A program made the position numbers and the translations under genes. From Spirochaetaceae bacterium (GTDB lineage: Bacteria > Spirochaetota > Spirochaetia > DSM-27196 > Alkalispirochaetaceae): a DNA stretch of 53,837 nucleotides. The notes below the pieces were generated by a model. The model saw only the letters and a program-made list of their open reading frames with translations, was not told the origin of the DNA and searched no databases. The DNA lies in assembly GCA_007695175.1 (NCBI GenBank), contig REEH01000088.1, positions 1 to 53,837 of the forward strand, given 5' to 3'. Of this stretch, positions 1 to 9,009 are shown piece after piece (position 1 is the first letter of the stretch; each line of letters starts with the position of its first letter).

Positions 1-1226
1 TCCCACGTCTCGGGGTGGTGCGTGTTGGCTTCCCGGAACGCCAGGGCACGGTCGTACATGCCGGTCTGAATATCCTCCAGGAGCATCCGGACGCGCGCCG
101 GGACCGCCGGAATCGCTACCGGCTCCTTCTCGCCCGTGTCGCGCCTCACCAGCGTGACCTGGTTCTTCTCCAGGTCGCGCGGGCCCAGTTCCACCCTGAT
201 CGGAACTCCCCGCATCTCCCACTCCGCAAATTTCCACCCGGGAGAACTGTTTTCATCCTGATCGATTTCAAGGCGGAAATCCCGTCTCAACTCCTCCGCC
301 AGCTTTCGCGCTGCTCCAAGCACCTCCTCCTTGTTCTTGTTCCGGAAGATCGGGATGAGCACGAGTTCCGTCGGTGCGAGACGGGGCGGGAGCACGAGGC
401 CGCTGTCGTCGGAATGGGCCATGATGAGCGCCCCCACGAGGCGGGTGGAAACGCCCCAGCTGGTAGCCCAGACGTACTCCAGGCTGCTGGAGCGGTTCTG
501 GAACTGCACGTCAAAGGCTTTTGCAAAATTCTGGCCGAGAAAATGGGAGGTGCCCGCCTGGAGTGCGCGCCGGTCCTGCATGAGTGCCTCGATGGCGTAC
601 GTGTCGACCGCACCGGCGAATTTCTCACTCTCACTCTTGATTCCCGTCAGGACGGGGACAGCCATGTATTCCTGAAGGAAGGTGCGGTAAACCTCGAGCA
701 TGCGCATGGTCTCTTCCCGCGCCTCCTCCTCGGTCTCATGGGCGGTGTGTCCCTCCTGCCAGAGGAATTCCGTGGTTCGCAGAAAGAGGCGCGTTCGCTT
801 CTCCCAGCGCACCACGTTGGCCCACTGGTTGATGAGCAGCGGCAGGTCCCGGTAGGATTGAATCCACTTCTTGTACATGCTCCAGATGATCGTCTCGGAG
901 GTGGGGCGAATGACCAGTGGTTCTTCCAGTTCCTGTCCGCCTCCGTGTGTTACCACGGCCAGCTCAGGAGCGAAGCCCTCCACGTGTTCCGCCTCCTTGC
1001 GGAGAAAACTTTCCGGGATAAGCAGGGGGAAGTATGCGTTGCTGTGGCCCGTCGCCTTGAACATTCCGTCCAGGGCCGCCTGCATCCGTTCCCACAGGGC
1101 GTATCCCCGGGGGCGGATTACCATCGAGCCCTTGACGGGGCTGTAGTCGGCCAGCTGCGCCCGCAACACGATATCGACGTACCAGTCTGAGTAATTTGTG
1201 GATCTCGAAGTTATTTGTTCTGCCAT
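1..1226 (-). CDS. proS: Proline--tRNA ligase, archaeal/eukaryotic-type, 3' end beyond window
   Basis: ProRS charges tRNA-Pro with proline in the cytoplasm. The 408 codons visible begin [20 protein letters not shown] and contain the class II core, including [10 protein letters not shown], the [11 protein letters not shown] motif, [15 protein letters not shown] (motif 2) and [14 protein letters not shown]. There is no roughly 180-residue editing insertion between motifs 2 and 3, so this is the short type 3 form found in archaea, eukaryotes and Borrelia rather than the E. coli form. The C-terminal part (about 70-80 residues) lies off the left edge. The start is the ATG at 1226. It has no ribosome-binding site but sits 13 nt after a promoter -10 box, so the transcript leader should be only a few bases long. 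The DUF2259 gene lies 55 bp upstream on the same strand. Confidence 0.96.
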   Translation of the reverse strand, partial: MAEQITSRSTNYSDWYVDIVLRAQLADYSPVKGSMVIRPRGYALWERMQAALDGMFKATGHSNAYFPLLIPESFLRKEAEHVEGFAPELAVVTHGGGQELEEPLVIRPTSETIIWSMYKKWIQSYRDLPLLINQWANVVRWEKRTRLFLRTTEFLWQEGHTAHETEEEAREETMRMLEVYRTFLQEYMAVPVLTGIKSESEKFAGAVDTYAIEALMQDRRALQAGTSHFLGQNFAKAFDVQFQNRSSSLEYVWATSWGVSTRLVGALIMAHSDDSGLVLPPRLAPTELVLIPIFRNKNKEEVLGAARKLAEELRRDFRLEIDQDENSSPGWKFAEWEMRGVPIRVELGPRDLEKNQVTLVRRDTGEKEPVAIPAVPARVRMLLEDIQTGMYDRALAFREANTHHPETW

Positions 1227-1239
1227 GACGTATCGCGAG

Positions 1240-1268
1240 AGTTTATGGGTAAATTATCACGACGTCAA
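1240..1268 (-). promoter_or_regulatory. Sigma-70-type promoter for proS
   Basis: Read on the minus strand, TTGACG (1263-1268) is followed after 17 bp by TAAACT (1240-1245). Transcription should start about 6 nt before the proS ATG, giving an almost leaderless mRNA. This agrees with the absence of a Shine-Dalgarno sequence. Confidence 0.55.
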
Positions 1269-1281
1269 GAATTAATATTTC

Positions 1282-1995
1282 TCAGCTTCGGGGCAGGCGT
1301 ACCGTTTCCACCATGTAGCGAACCTGCCGGCCACCGGCGACATCGGTAATCCGTTCCATAACGATCACCAGAGAGCGGTTGTCCGGCGCGACGATTACCC
1401 GACCGACGCGATACCGGTTTACCCCTTCCCGGTACAGGGAGGGCCGGCCTACCTGACGTTCCACCACGGTGCCGTCGGCGTAGCGCACGTGAAGATTCAG
1501 ATGAAACGCGGCACTGCCCTCCGAGCCCCGTCCCCGAGCGTTCTGCGTTACGGAAATGGTGTAGCGCGTATCGGTGCGGAAATCACGAAACTCGATTCGG
1601 GATCGATCCGGTTCGTTCTCTCCGTTCACCAGGAGGTAGACTATGCGTCCCAGTTCGAGGTGGTCCACCCGGTGTGTTTCGACGGAGGATCGCAGCTCGG
1701 GCAGGAGCGTGTAGAGCGCACCACTTCCGTCGTGCCCTCCCGAGACGGACCGGTCGAAAACCCGCGTCCGCACGCTGCCTGGTACGAACACGTTGCCCGG
1801 AACGTCCACCATGTAGATCTCGGCGTAAGGTTTGCCGTCCCGGTGGGTTATACCGTACTGCGCAAACATGAAGACTCCCGAATCAGGAGAGAAACCGAGG
1901 TTGGTAAACCGTGCCACGTCAGCGGCTGAGGCGGTGCCGATCGCCGCGACCAGGAGGAAAACAACCATGCTCATGCGTATTCCGTTTTTCACCAT
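1282..1995 (-). CDS. DUF2259 family predicted secreted protein
   Basis: A 237-residue protein with an N-terminal signal peptide (hydrophobic MVVFLLVAAIGTASAAD, cleavage probably after ASA) followed by a beta-rich domain. The sequence VARFTNLGFSPDSGVFMFAQYG at the mature N terminus is typical of DUF2259, a family known mainly from spirochaetes and without an established function. It is probably periplasmic. The ATG at 1995 is preceded by an AGGAG about 11 nt upstream; a downstream ATG at 1974 is possible. The gene is upstream of proS on the same strand, but proS has its own promoter, so they may be transcribed separately. Confidence 0.85.
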   Translation of the reverse strand: MVKNGIRMSMVVFLLVAAIGTASAADVARFTNLGFSPDSGVFMFAQYGITHRDGKPYAEIYMVDVPGNVFVPGSVRTRVFDRSVSGGHDGSGALYTLLPELRSSVETHRVDHLELGRIVYLLVNGENEPDRSRIEFRDFRTDTRYTISVTQNARGRGSEGSAAFHLNLHVRYADGTVVERQVGRPSLYREGVNRYRVGRVIVAPDNRSLVIVMERITDVAGGRQVRYMVETVRLPRS

Positions 1996-2065
1996 GGGAA
2001 TTGAAACTCCTCCACCACAGTATCGTCCTTTTCCGTCCGGGGCTGAAGTTTTTCCGCAGAAAGGA

Positions 2066-2071
2066 TATAGT
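2066..2071 (+). promoter_or_regulatory. -10 box of a predicted leaderless promoter
   Basis: TATAGT matches the sigma-70 -10 consensus at five of six positions and ends 7 nt before the ATG at 2079. That places the expected transcription start on or next to the start codon. The -35 candidate (CTGAAG, 2043-2048) is weak. Confidence 0.4.
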
Positions 2072-2078
2072 CAAGTCA

Positions 2079-2846
2079 ATGACACGAACGGGACGCAACA
2101 ACACTGTTCTGATGATGGCGGTATCCGTTTTTCTCGCCGCTCTGGTCACGATCGTACTCTTCACGTTCAATCTCGGAGAGATCGATCCTCAGCCGGGCCA
2201 ATGGCGGGCAATTGCGGGGGCGCTGGCCACGACCGTGATTGCCTTTACCGTAGCCGTCGTCTATATGCGCCTCTTTCACCGCAGTCCCTCGGTACCGGTC
2301 TTCTTCATGGTGCTCTTTTTCATTTTTTCCGCTCTCGATATCTCCAAGCTTGGACAGGTAATGGTTTCCGCTACGGCGTGGCGGCACTTCTCGCCGCTTC
2401 TGGCGAGAGTTTCCATTTTCGGTCACGTAACAGGTGCATTGGCTCTTTTTGCGGCAGGGCTGTACGCGAGCGTGGCCCGCATGCAGCGTCACGGCACAGC
2501 CATGACGATGGGGCTGGTTATCGCTCTCGGATTGAGCTGGGCCGTTCCCATCGACACGTTCCGCATCCGGGAAAACCTGGTGTACTCCGCCGGCTTTCAT
2601 CCCTCCCTGGACGCGATGATCCTGGTCGTTCTGGTCCTGGCGGTACTCAATTTTATTCACGCCGCCCTGGTGGTGCGGGAGCGCCGCCAGCTGATGTCAG
2701 CCGGCGCGGTTGCCCTCATAGTTCTGGGGAGGGAAACGCTCTTCTACCGGACGGAACCACTCCTGATCGCACTGGGAGCGGCACTCCTCGTGACGGGAGC
2801 CGCCGTATTTGCCGTGGAAAACTATCGGGACTACCTGGTGGGATAG
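2079..2846 (+). CDS. Polytopic membrane protein of unknown function
   Basis: A 255-residue protein with about seven hydrophobic segments separated by short charged loops, so an inner-membrane protein. I recognise no catalytic motif or family. The open frame extends upstream to 1911, but that stretch overlaps the divergent DUF2259 gene and encodes an Arg/Pro-rich sequence. The ATG at 2079 (MTRTGRNNTVLMMAV) is therefore the better start, and it lies 7 nt after a good -10 box with no ribosome-binding site. The gene is convergent with the kinase-like gene 17 bp downstream. Arrangement alone gives no clue to function. Confidence 0.8.
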   Translation: MTRTGRNNTVLMMAVSVFLAALVTIVLFTFNLGEIDPQPGQWRAIAGALATTVIAFTVAVVYMRLFHRSPSVPVFFMVLFFIFSALDISKLGQVMVSATAWRHFSPLLARVSIFGHVTGALALFAAGLYASVARMQRHGTAMTMGLVIALGLSWAVPIDTFRIRENLVYSAGFHPSLDAMILVVLVLAVLNFIHAALVVRERRQLMSAGAVALIVLGRETLFYRTEPLLIALGAALLVTGAAVFAVENYRDYLVG

Positions 2847-2863
2847 GGGTGAGAGAAGGGGTC

Positions 2864-3478
2864 TCAGAGAATCAGCGTGACCGTGAGACCCACCCCTACG
2901 GGAAGAACAAGATTATCCGCATCATACGTGGGCAGCACTTCCAGCAGCGCCGCCGTGGCCGCCACTGCGATAGCGGTCGAAGCTGAGGGGACGACAAGAA
3001 AAGCACTGACCGCCACAGCGGACATGCACGCGAGGCTGCCCTCGAGAGTCTTCCCTCCGGTAAGAGGGATTTCCAGCCGGCCGAAAAGCTTGCCCACGAC
3101 GCTGGCGATCCCGTCACCAAAGGCGAGCGCGTAAATCGCGATCGATGCGGCGGGGTGGGGATACAGCAGCAGCGCGAGCATGGCGCCGATGCCCAGCGTG
3201 ATGGGTCCAAGAACAAAACTGTCGAGATCACGGGATCGTGACGAAAGTTCCGTAATCCGTGTTATTATGGGGATGGAGAAACCCTGCCGGCGGCGTGCTT
3301 CCGCGTATGTGTAAAGCAGCGTCCCGGAGGCAAGGAGCATCAGCGTGACCGGAGTGCCCAGAAGGACGGCGAGTCCCGGGACGGTGGCGACAAGCACGTG
3401 CACGGACTTGCGGATCAGTTCAGTTCTGAGCTCGCCGGATAAGGTATTCCGTTTTTGTACAACAACAATCTGTTCCAT
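2864..3478 (-). CDS. Diacylglycerol/phytol/dolichol kinase-type membrane protein
   Basis: A 204-residue multi-pass membrane protein of the CTP-dependent lipid kinase/CdsA-like superfamily (Dgk1, SEC59 and VTE5 relatives). The family signatures visible are ELIRKSVHV near the N terminus, a charged EARRRQG stretch after the second membrane segment, and FGDGIASVVGKLFGR followed by GGKTLEGS, which resembles the nucleotide- and metal-binding motifs of these enzymes. It probably phosphorylates a membrane lipid alcohol, but the substrate cannot be read from sequence. The ATG at 3478 is chosen over the preceding GTG at 3481. The GH3 lipoprotein gene is divergent from it, with only about 60-100 bp between the starts. 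Confidence 0.82.
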   Translation of the reverse strand: MEQIVVVQKRNTLSGELRTELIRKSVHVLVATVPGLAVLLGTPVTLMLLASGTLLYTYAEARRRQGFSIPIITRITELSSRSRDLDSFVLGPITLGIGAMLALLLYPHPAASIAIYALAFGDGIASVVGKLFGRLEIPLTGGKTLEGSLACMSAVAVSAFLVVPSASTAIAVAATAALLEVLPTYDADNLVLPVGVGLTVTLIL

Positions 3479-3541
3479 CACACAGAAAAGGCTGCAATTA
3501 CCGTGCCAAGATCAGATACCGACAGCGTTGTTTATAAATAC

Positions 3542-5143
3542 ATGTTTCATAAAGAGTTAACAGTTTGTCTTCTGGAAGTGATTCTGGGGGCGGCGAAAAG
3601 TGTAAGAATTTTTGCACAATCGTATTCGATCATTCCTATGGTCTTCCTCCTTTCAGTCTTGCCGGTCGCCTGTTCATCGCTACCTCGGGAGCGTCCGCAT
3701 GTTCCCGCCCGGGAAGCGGTGGAAGAACAGGAGGACCCGGAGGTCGCGGATCTTCCCGAAGCGGCGGAACCCGATTCGCGTGACCCGGTTCCTGATGGCC
3801 CGTCGGTGCCGGCGGAGTCCGCCGACCACGATCAGCCTCGCCCGCCGGACCCTCACCGGGAGGAGCCCTCCGGTCCTCTTGCTGTCGCCCGGCTGGATGA
3901 TCCCGTTCCCTTTTCCCTTCCCTCCGCCCTTCCGGAACGGGTCCCGCCGCTCCGGGAGGAGGAAATAATCGACCGGATCGTGGCGGGCATGTCCCTGGAG
4001 GATCGGGTGGGGCAGCTCTTCATGCCCGCGATCATCGCTGATTCCCGGGGCGTACCGCGCCTCGTGGTGGACGACGAGGTGCGGCGGCTCATCGACACCA
4101 TCCGTCCCGGAGGGGTTATTCTCTTCGGTCCCAACCTGCACGACCCGGAACAGACGCGGCGGCTCGTCCGCGATCTGCAGGAGGCGAGCCCGTTTCCCCT
4201 GCTTATCGCGGTCGATCAGGAGGGCGGAGTGGTGAGCCGCCTCACCTCTAGCGCAATGATGCCCGCCACCATCGCACCCTCCGCGCGGCGCATCGGTCTG
4301 GCCGGTGACGAGGAGCTGGCCTACCAGGTGGCACGCGCCACAGGCCGGGAGCTGCGCACCCTGGGGATTACCATGAACTTCGCTCCTGTGGCGGACGTGC
4401 TTACCAACCCGGGAAACCCCGTAATCGGGAGTCGCGCGTTCGGGAGCGATCCCGAGCTCGTTTCCCGCATGGTGGCTGCCACGGTGCGGGGGCTGCAGGA
4501 CTCCGGCGTCAGCGCCGTCGTCAAGCATTTCCCCGGTCATGGTGATACCTCGCTGGATACGCATCTGCAGACCGTTGTCGTCCCCCACGCCCTGGACCGG
4601 CTGCGGGAGGTGGAGTTTATCCCGTTTACGTCGGGATTCGCCGCCGGTGCCGATGGGGTGATGACTGCCCACATCAGCCTGCCCGGCGTAACCGGTGATC
4701 ACACGCCCTCAACGCTTTCCCCGCTGGTCCTGCGGGAGTTGCTGCGGGGCGAGTTCGGGTACGAGGGTCTGATCATCACGGATTCGCTGATAATGGGAGC
4801 ACTTACAGCGGAAAACGTGCTGCCCGGAATTACCGAGGATCATCTTCCCCTGCGCGCCTTTCAGGCGGGGGCCGATATCCTGCTCTATCCACCCCGGCCG
4901 GAGGTGGGGTACCGGACGCTTCTGGAAGCGTTTCGACGGGGTGACCTTTCCGAGCGGGACCTGGATGAGGCGGTGCGCCGCATCCTGCGGGTCAAATTCT
5001 CACGGGGATTGATGCGTGTCCCGCCGACCCCCCTCTCGGAGGATCTTTACCTGCGGCCGGAGCACTTTTTCCCCGAGGAACTCGAGCTCGGGCTGCCGGA
5101 ACACCGGGCGGTGATGGAAGAGGTGCTTCGGCGCAGCCGGTGA
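3542..5143 (+). CDS. Glycoside hydrolase family 3 beta-N-acetylhexosaminidase, lipoprotein
   Basis: NagZ-like GH3 enzyme that removes terminal beta-GlcNAc, probably in cell-wall turnover. Order: signal peptide ending in LPVACSS (lipobox, acylated Cys), about 75 residues of acidic/Pro-rich linker, then the TIM barrel starting at SLEDRVGQLFMPAI. The NagZ signature KHFPGHGDTSLDTH and the nucleophile region GLIITDSLIMGAL are both present. The C-terminal second GH3 domain is missing, as is usual for the NagZ group. Cytoplasmic in Gram-negatives, NagZ here appears exported and anchored, as in Bacillus NagZ. The start is uncertain: ATG 3542, GTG 3578 and ATG 3638 are all in frame and none has a clear ribosome-binding site. 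A TATAAA box at 3533-3538 would favour the later starts. Confidence 0.9.
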   Translation: MFHKELTVCLLEVILGAAKSVRIFAQSYSIIPMVFLLSVLPVACSSLPRERPHVPAREAVEEQEDPEVADLPEAAEPDSRDPVPDGPSVPAESADHDQPRPPDPHREEPSGPLAVARLDDPVPFSLPSALPERVPPLREEEIIDRIVAGMSLEDRVGQLFMPAIIADSRGVPRLVVDDEVRRLIDTIRPGGVILFGPNLHDPEQTRRLVRDLQEASPFPLLIAVDQEGGVVSRLTSSAMMPATIAPSARRIGLAGDEELAYQVARATGRELRTLGITMNFAPVADVLTNPGNPVIGSRAFGSDPELVSRMVAATVRGLQDSGVSAVVKHFPGHGDTSLDTHLQTVVVPHALDRLREVEFIPFTSGFAAGADGVMTAHISLPGVTGDHTPSTLSPLVLRELLRGEFGYEGLIITDSLIMGALTAENVLPGITEDHLPLRAFQAGADILLYPPRPEVGYRTLLEAFRRGDLSERDLDEAVRRILRVKFSRGLMRVPPTPLSEDLYLRPEHFFPEELELGLPEHRAVMEEVLRRSR

Positions 5144-5160
5144 GAACCGGGACATACCGG

Positions 5161-6342
5161 CTACATGTCGGCCGTTTCACGATACTTGGGAGGCAGGAGA
5201 TCGATCCCGCAGGGCATACCCTGCCGTGTTCTTCCGTTTACGTCCGGTATCTCGATCAGGTGCTCCAGGTACATGCCGGCGGCGCCGTAGGCGACAGCCT
5301 GCTCACCGAGGCGTGAGACCTCGATTTCGCAGTTCACTTCCTCAGGATACGCCCAGTTGGTGCGGACGAATCCTCTCACGGCGGTGGAAATATCCTCCGT
5401 GAGTATTTCCATCTGACCCCCGATAACGACTTTGCGGAGATTCAGCACATTTATCAGGAATGCCAGGTGCCGGGAGAGCTCTTCCACGATCAGACCGTCC
5501 ACCTCGGGATTCTGCAGAAACTGCCGTGCCTGTTCGTCGGTTACGGAAAACTGGTTGACCTGGTGCGATTTGTACAGGATGCTGCGAAACTCTCCGGCCG
5601 AGTAGTCATCACCGTGGTGGACGTGCCCGTTGAGAACAAGACCCAGGCCCAGGGCCATGATGCGATAATCGTCCATGGCGATCGTGTGTTTGCGCAACTC
5701 CCCCAGGACGAAGACGAAATTCCGCGTGCGTTCGCTGTACCGGAACGCCAGTTCTCCCCAGCAGCCGCAGTTTGCGTCGTTATCCACCAGAATCGGCAGG
5801 GAAAAGCCCAGCTTCGCCCGCGATTCCCGGACGAAGGCGATTTCCTCGAAGTGCTCGAAGGGCATGGACGCACGGAGAACACCCCGCAGGGGGTCCACGA
5901 ATCCCGGCAGTCCCACGCCGATTCCCAGGAGGGGCATGCCCGTTGCTTCCAGCCCCGGGCGGAATCGCCGGACGATGTCCGCAAACGCGTCCACCAGACT
6001 CGTCTTGCGAAGATCCAGCGCCTCCGTATGACTGAAGAAGACGTCGCCCTGAAGGTTTATGCCCACCACGGTGAAAGCTTCCGTCTGGATCTCCACACCC
6101 ATGATGCATCCCCAGTTGGAGCAAATGCGCAACTGCAGGGGGCGTCGTCCCCCGGTTGGTCCGGCGTCACCTACCGCGGCGGTTTCCACGATTCCGATCT
6201 CTTCCAGAAGGCTTACTATCTTTGAAACCGTTGACTTGTTCAGATCGAGGATTTTGGATATTTCAACACGGCTCAATCCCTGTTTGAGATAGATAGTCCG
6301 GAGAACGCGAGTGATGTTGACCTTGCTTACGTAGTTTACCAT
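5161..6342 (-). CDS. ROK family transcriptional repressor
   Basis: A 393-residue NagC/XylR-type regulator. Residues 1-70 form a winged helix (recognition region VEISKILDLNKSTVSKIV); the rest is a ROK sugar-kinase-like sensor with GVEIQ, PILVDNDANCG and GLVLNGHVHHG motifs. The usual zinc motif CxCGxxGCxE of ROK proteins is not visible after the conserved His, so ligand or metal binding may be altered. It is divergent from the sugar ABC/GH65 operon and presumably represses it until a sugar binds. The ATG at 6342 is preferred over an upstream TTG at 6360. A perfect palindrome lies 5 bp upstream of it, suggesting autoregulation. Confidence 0.92.
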   Translation of the reverse strand: MVNYVSKVNITRVLRTIYLKQGLSRVEISKILDLNKSTVSKIVSLLEEIGIVETAAVGDAGPTGGRRPLQLRICSNWGCIMGVEIQTEAFTVVGINLQGDVFFSHTEALDLRKTSLVDAFADIVRRFRPGLEATGMPLLGIGVGLPGFVDPLRGVLRASMPFEHFEEIAFVRESRAKLGFSLPILVDNDANCGCWGELAFRYSERTRNFVFVLGELRKHTIAMDDYRIMALGLGLVLNGHVHHGDDYSAGEFRSILYKSHQVNQFSVTDEQARQFLQNPEVDGLIVEELSRHLAFLINVLNLRKVVIGGQMEILTEDISTAVRGFVRTNWAYPEEVNCEIEVSRLGEQAVAYGAAGMYLEHLIEIPDVNGRTRQGMPCGIDLLPPKYRETADM

Positions 6343-6347
6343 ATCAG

Positions 6348-6364
6348 TTGGTTGCCGCAACCAA
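6348..6364. promoter_or_regulatory. Perfect palindromic operator, probable ROK repressor site
   Basis: TTGGTTGCCGCAACCAA has 8-base arms around one central base and sits immediately upstream of the ROK regulator start. A related site occurs at 6452-6472 near the promoter of the transporter operon. The pairing of similar palindromes with both divergent genes is what an autoregulated repressor would need. Confidence 0.6.
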
Positions 6365-6417
6365 TTTACACCCGGTTGCGGGAGCTGTCAAACAGGAATT
6401 TCAGCCCCTATTTTTCG

Positions 6418-6446
6418 TTGACAGCTCGAATGGGCCGTGTTACGCT
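6418..6446 (+). promoter_or_regulatory. Promoter of the sugar ABC/GH65 operon
   Basis: A perfect -35 box TTGACA (6418-6423) is followed after 17 bp by TACGCT (6441-6446), a weak -10. The expected start of transcription, near 6453, falls on the second palindrome at 6452-6472, where a bound repressor would block initiation. A strong ribosome-binding site AGGAGG (6490-6495) precedes the first gene. Confidence 0.55.
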
Positions 6447-6451
6447 CATGG

Positions 6452-6472
6452 TTGGTTGTATAACGCAACTAA
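6452..6472. promoter_or_regulatory. Second operator-like inverted repeat at the operon start
   Basis: TTGGTTG and CAACTAA form 7-base arms with one mismatch, separated by 7 bp. The half-site TTGGTTG is identical to that in the perfect palindrome at 6348-6364, although the spacing is 4 bp longer. Confidence 0.45.
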
Positions 6473-6499
6473 GGGTAATAAACCAAAACAGGAGGTTTT

Positions 6500-7843
6500 A
6501 TGTTCAAAAAAGCTCTGGTACCGGCGCTTGTAGCGCTGCTTGTGCTGGCGACAATGGTATTTGTTTCCTGCGGCCAGGAGGAGGAAGTAGCCGCGCCGGA
6601 CGTGGATTACACCGATAATCCCTGGACCGACGGGCAGGATCTCTCCGGTACGCGGGTGACGATCTTTGGTGCCTTTGTGGATGAGGATGCGCGTCGTTTC
6701 AACCGGTCCATGGCGATCTTCGAGGAAGCCACCGGGATCGACGTCGTCTACGAGGGATCCGGTGACTTCGAGTCGCTCATCACCGTTCGAGTGGAAGGCG
6801 GGAGCCCCCCGGACATGGCGGCCTTTCCCCAGCCCGGTCTTCTGGGAGACTTTGTAGCCGGTGGACAGGTTATCGACATGTCCGAGTGGTTCAGCATGGA
6901 CTACCTGCGGGAACAGTACGAACAGCACTGGCTCGATATGGCGGAGATGGACGGCATCCAGGCGGGATTCTGGCACCGAGCCAACGTGAAGAGCCTCGTG
7001 TGGTATCCCAAACCTGCCTGGGAAGCGGAGGGCTATCCGATTCCCGAAACGTGGGACGAGCTGATGGAACTCTCGCAGCGCATGGTGGACGAGGGCAAGA
7101 CACCCTGGAGCGTCGGTATGGAATCGGCCGGTGCCACCGGCTGGGTAGGCACGGACTGGATCGAGGATCTTCTGCTCCGCACCGCTCCCGTGGAAGTGTA
7201 CGACGCCTGGACAACCGGTGATCACAAGTTCAACACCCCGGAAGTACGGCAAGCCTTCGAGACGCTCGCGGATATCTGGTTCCGCGAGGGCTGGGTCGTA
7301 GGTGGTGTGGACGCGATCGTGGGTGTACCCTTCGGCGACGCTCCCAACGCGCTTTTCACCGATCCTCCCTCGGCCTGGATGCACCGGCAGGCGAGTTTCA
7401 TTCCCGCCTTCTTCCCGAGTCATATCGAGGTGGGCGTGGATGTGGATTTCTTCTATCTGCCCCCGATCGATACCGATGTTGCGCCCAACCCCGTACTGGG
7501 GGCCGGTGACATCTACGGTGTCTTCAACGATCGCCCCGAGGTCCGTGCGCTTGCGCGGTACATGACGCAGGGTATCTCCACGAAAGCGTGGGTTGAAGCG
7601 GGTGGTTTCGTATCGCCCCATCGTGACGCGGAACTGAGTTGGTATCCCACTTCGGCGGACCGGCAGTATGCGGAAATCATCGCCAACGCCGATCCCTTCC
7701 GTTTTGACGGTTCCGACCTGATGCCCGGTCCGGTGGGTGCCGGCTCCTTCTGGTCCGAGATCACCAACTGGGTTAACAACTATCCCAACGTCAGCCTGGA
7801 GCAGACGCTCCAGAATATCGACGACAGCTGGCCCGGCCGATAA
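6500..7843 (+). CDS. Sugar ABC transporter substrate-binding lipoprotein
   Basis: A 447-residue family 1 extracellular solute-binding protein. The signal peptide (KKALVPALVALLVLATMVF) ends in the lipobox VSCG, so the mature protein is anchored by a lipidated Cys facing the periplasm. The typical fold landmarks are GSGDFESLITVRVEGGSPPDMAAFPQPG and later repeated Trp/Tyr-rich segments that often stack on sugars. Together with two permeases and a GH65 phosphorylase, it likely captures an alpha-linked glucose disaccharide or a short oligosaccharide. Which one cannot be decided from sequence. AGGAGG stands 4 bp before the ATG, as expected for an abundant protein. Confidence 0.94.
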   Translation: MFKKALVPALVALLVLATMVFVSCGQEEEVAAPDVDYTDNPWTDGQDLSGTRVTIFGAFVDEDARRFNRSMAIFEEATGIDVVYEGSGDFESLITVRVEGGSPPDMAAFPQPGLLGDFVAGGQVIDMSEWFSMDYLREQYEQHWLDMAEMDGIQAGFWHRANVKSLVWYPKPAWEAEGYPIPETWDELMELSQRMVDEGKTPWSVGMESAGATGWVGTDWIEDLLLRTAPVEVYDAWTTGDHKFNTPEVRQAFETLADIWFREGWVVGGVDAIVGVPFGDAPNALFTDPPSAWMHRQASFIPAFFPSHIEVGVDVDFFYLPPIDTDVAPNPVLGAGDIYGVFNDRPEVRALARYMTQGISTKAWVEAGGFVSPHRDAELSWYPTSADRQYAEIIANADPFRFDGSDLMPGPVGAGSFWSEITNWVNNYPNVSLEQTLQNIDDSWPGR

Positions 7844-7861
7844 GGTCGCGGGGAAAACAAG

Positions 7862-7895
7862 CAGTGACAGGGTGCCGGAGGGCACCCTGTCGCTG
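7862..7895 (+). repeat. Intercistronic stem-loop after the binding-protein gene
   Basis: A 15-bp stem with one G-T wobble and a GGAG loop lies between the binding-protein gene and the first permease gene. No T-tract follows. In importer operons such hairpins commonly protect the upstream mRNA and so raise binding protein over permease levels; that role is inferred here. Confidence 0.6.
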
Positions 7896-7920
7896 TATTC
7901 ACTCCATTCCCGGGGGTTCT

Positions 7921-9000
7921 ATGAGCGATGCAGTAATTCCAAAGAGCAGGGGCACGCAGGTTGCGATTTCAATCGTGGCCGCGGTGGTGCTGTTCGTGAT
8001 CTTTGCGTGGAGTTTCAATTTCTTGCGTGCCGCGGCGGCACCACGGTTTGTGATCGCCCTGGTGGCGCTGGTTGTGGGTGTGGGCGGTATATGGGCGCTT
8101 TTCCTCACGGCGGACCGTCTGGTAAGCCAGTTGCCGGCGCGGGCGCGGGATATTGTGAGACCCTACGTATTTATCACGCCGGCCTTCCTGATCCTGCTGG
8201 TCTATATCATCTATCCCACGATCAGGACGATATACATCAGCTTCTTCGATTTTCAGCGTGGTGGCACACCCCAGAATTTCGGCCTCCAGAACTACGTGCG
8301 GGCCTTTACCAACCCGGCTCTCCTTATCGCGCTGCGGAACAACCTGCTCTGGCTGATCTTTGTACCGCTCTTCGCGGTCTCGATCGGGCTGGTCGTGGCC
8401 GTCCTGGTGGACCGCATCAGTTGGGAGAAGTACGCCAAGTCACTGATCTTCCTGCCCATGGCGATTTCCTTTGTGGGTGCCTCCGTAATCTGGCGTTTCA
8501 TCTACTACCGTGCGCCCTTTGGAGCGCAGATAGGCCTGCTCAACGCCATTGTGGTGAACCTGGGAGGAGATCCGGTGGGGTGGCTCCGGATGGAACCATG
8601 GAACAACTTCTTCCTCATCATAATCATGATCTGGCTGCAGACGGGTTTCGCCATGGTGATTCTTTCCTCGGCGGTCAAGGGCGTGCCCTCCAGTCTCATC
8701 GAGGCGGCCCGGATCGATGGTGCGGGAGAATTCCGCATTTTCTTCCAGGTGATAATTCCTTTCGTGAGCGCCACGATCCTTACCGTAACGACCACGATCG
8801 TCATCCTGGTGCTCAAAGTGTTTGACGTGGTGTTCGTAATGACCAGCGGGCGGTTCAACACGGAGGTGGTAGCCAACATGATGTACAACCAGATGTTCAT
8901 CCAGGGTACCTACGGTCGCGGTGCGGCGCTGGCGGTGATCATCTTCATAGCGGTGACGCCGGTGATGATCCACAACATTCGCAAGCTGAACGAGGCCTAG
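7921..9000 (+). CDS. Sugar ABC transporter permease (MalF/UgpA type)
   Basis: A 359-residue inner-membrane permease with about eight predicted membrane segments. It has two extra N-terminal helices before the core beginning at YVFITPAFLILLVYIIYPT. The EAA loop that docks the ATPase reads EAARIDGAGEFRIFFQVIIPFV. The ATG at 7921 follows GGGGGTTCT; the open frame extends a little further upstream through the hairpin but without a better start. It pairs with the downstream permease to form the heterodimeric channel. Confidence 0.95.
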   Translation: MSDAVIPKSRGTQVAISIVAAVVLFVIFAWSFNFLRAAAAPRFVIALVALVVGVGGIWALFLTADRLVSQLPARARDIVRPYVFITPAFLILLVYIIYPTIRTIYISFFDFQRGGTPQNFGLQNYVRAFTNPALLIALRNNLLWLIFVPLFAVSIGLVVAVLVDRISWEKYAKSLIFLPMAISFVGASVIWRFIYYRAPFGAQIGLLNAIVVNLGGDPVGWLRMEPWNNFFLIIIMIWLQTGFAMVILSSAVKGVPSSLIEAARIDGAGEFRIFFQVIIPFVSATILTVTTTIVILVLKVFDVVFVMTSGRFNTEVVANMMYNQMFIQGTYGRGAALAVIIFIAVTPVMIHNIRKLNEA

Positions 9001-9009
9001 GGGGATCGT

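Noticed and set aside
15-1190. 391-codon plus-strand open frame at the left edge
   Set aside because: It is the antisense shadow of proS; the minus strand gives a full ProRS sequence through the same region.
6446-7885. 479-codon minus-strand frame over the binding-protein gene
   Set aside because: Antisense shadow of a clear family 1 binding lipoprotein with its own promoter and ribosome-binding site.
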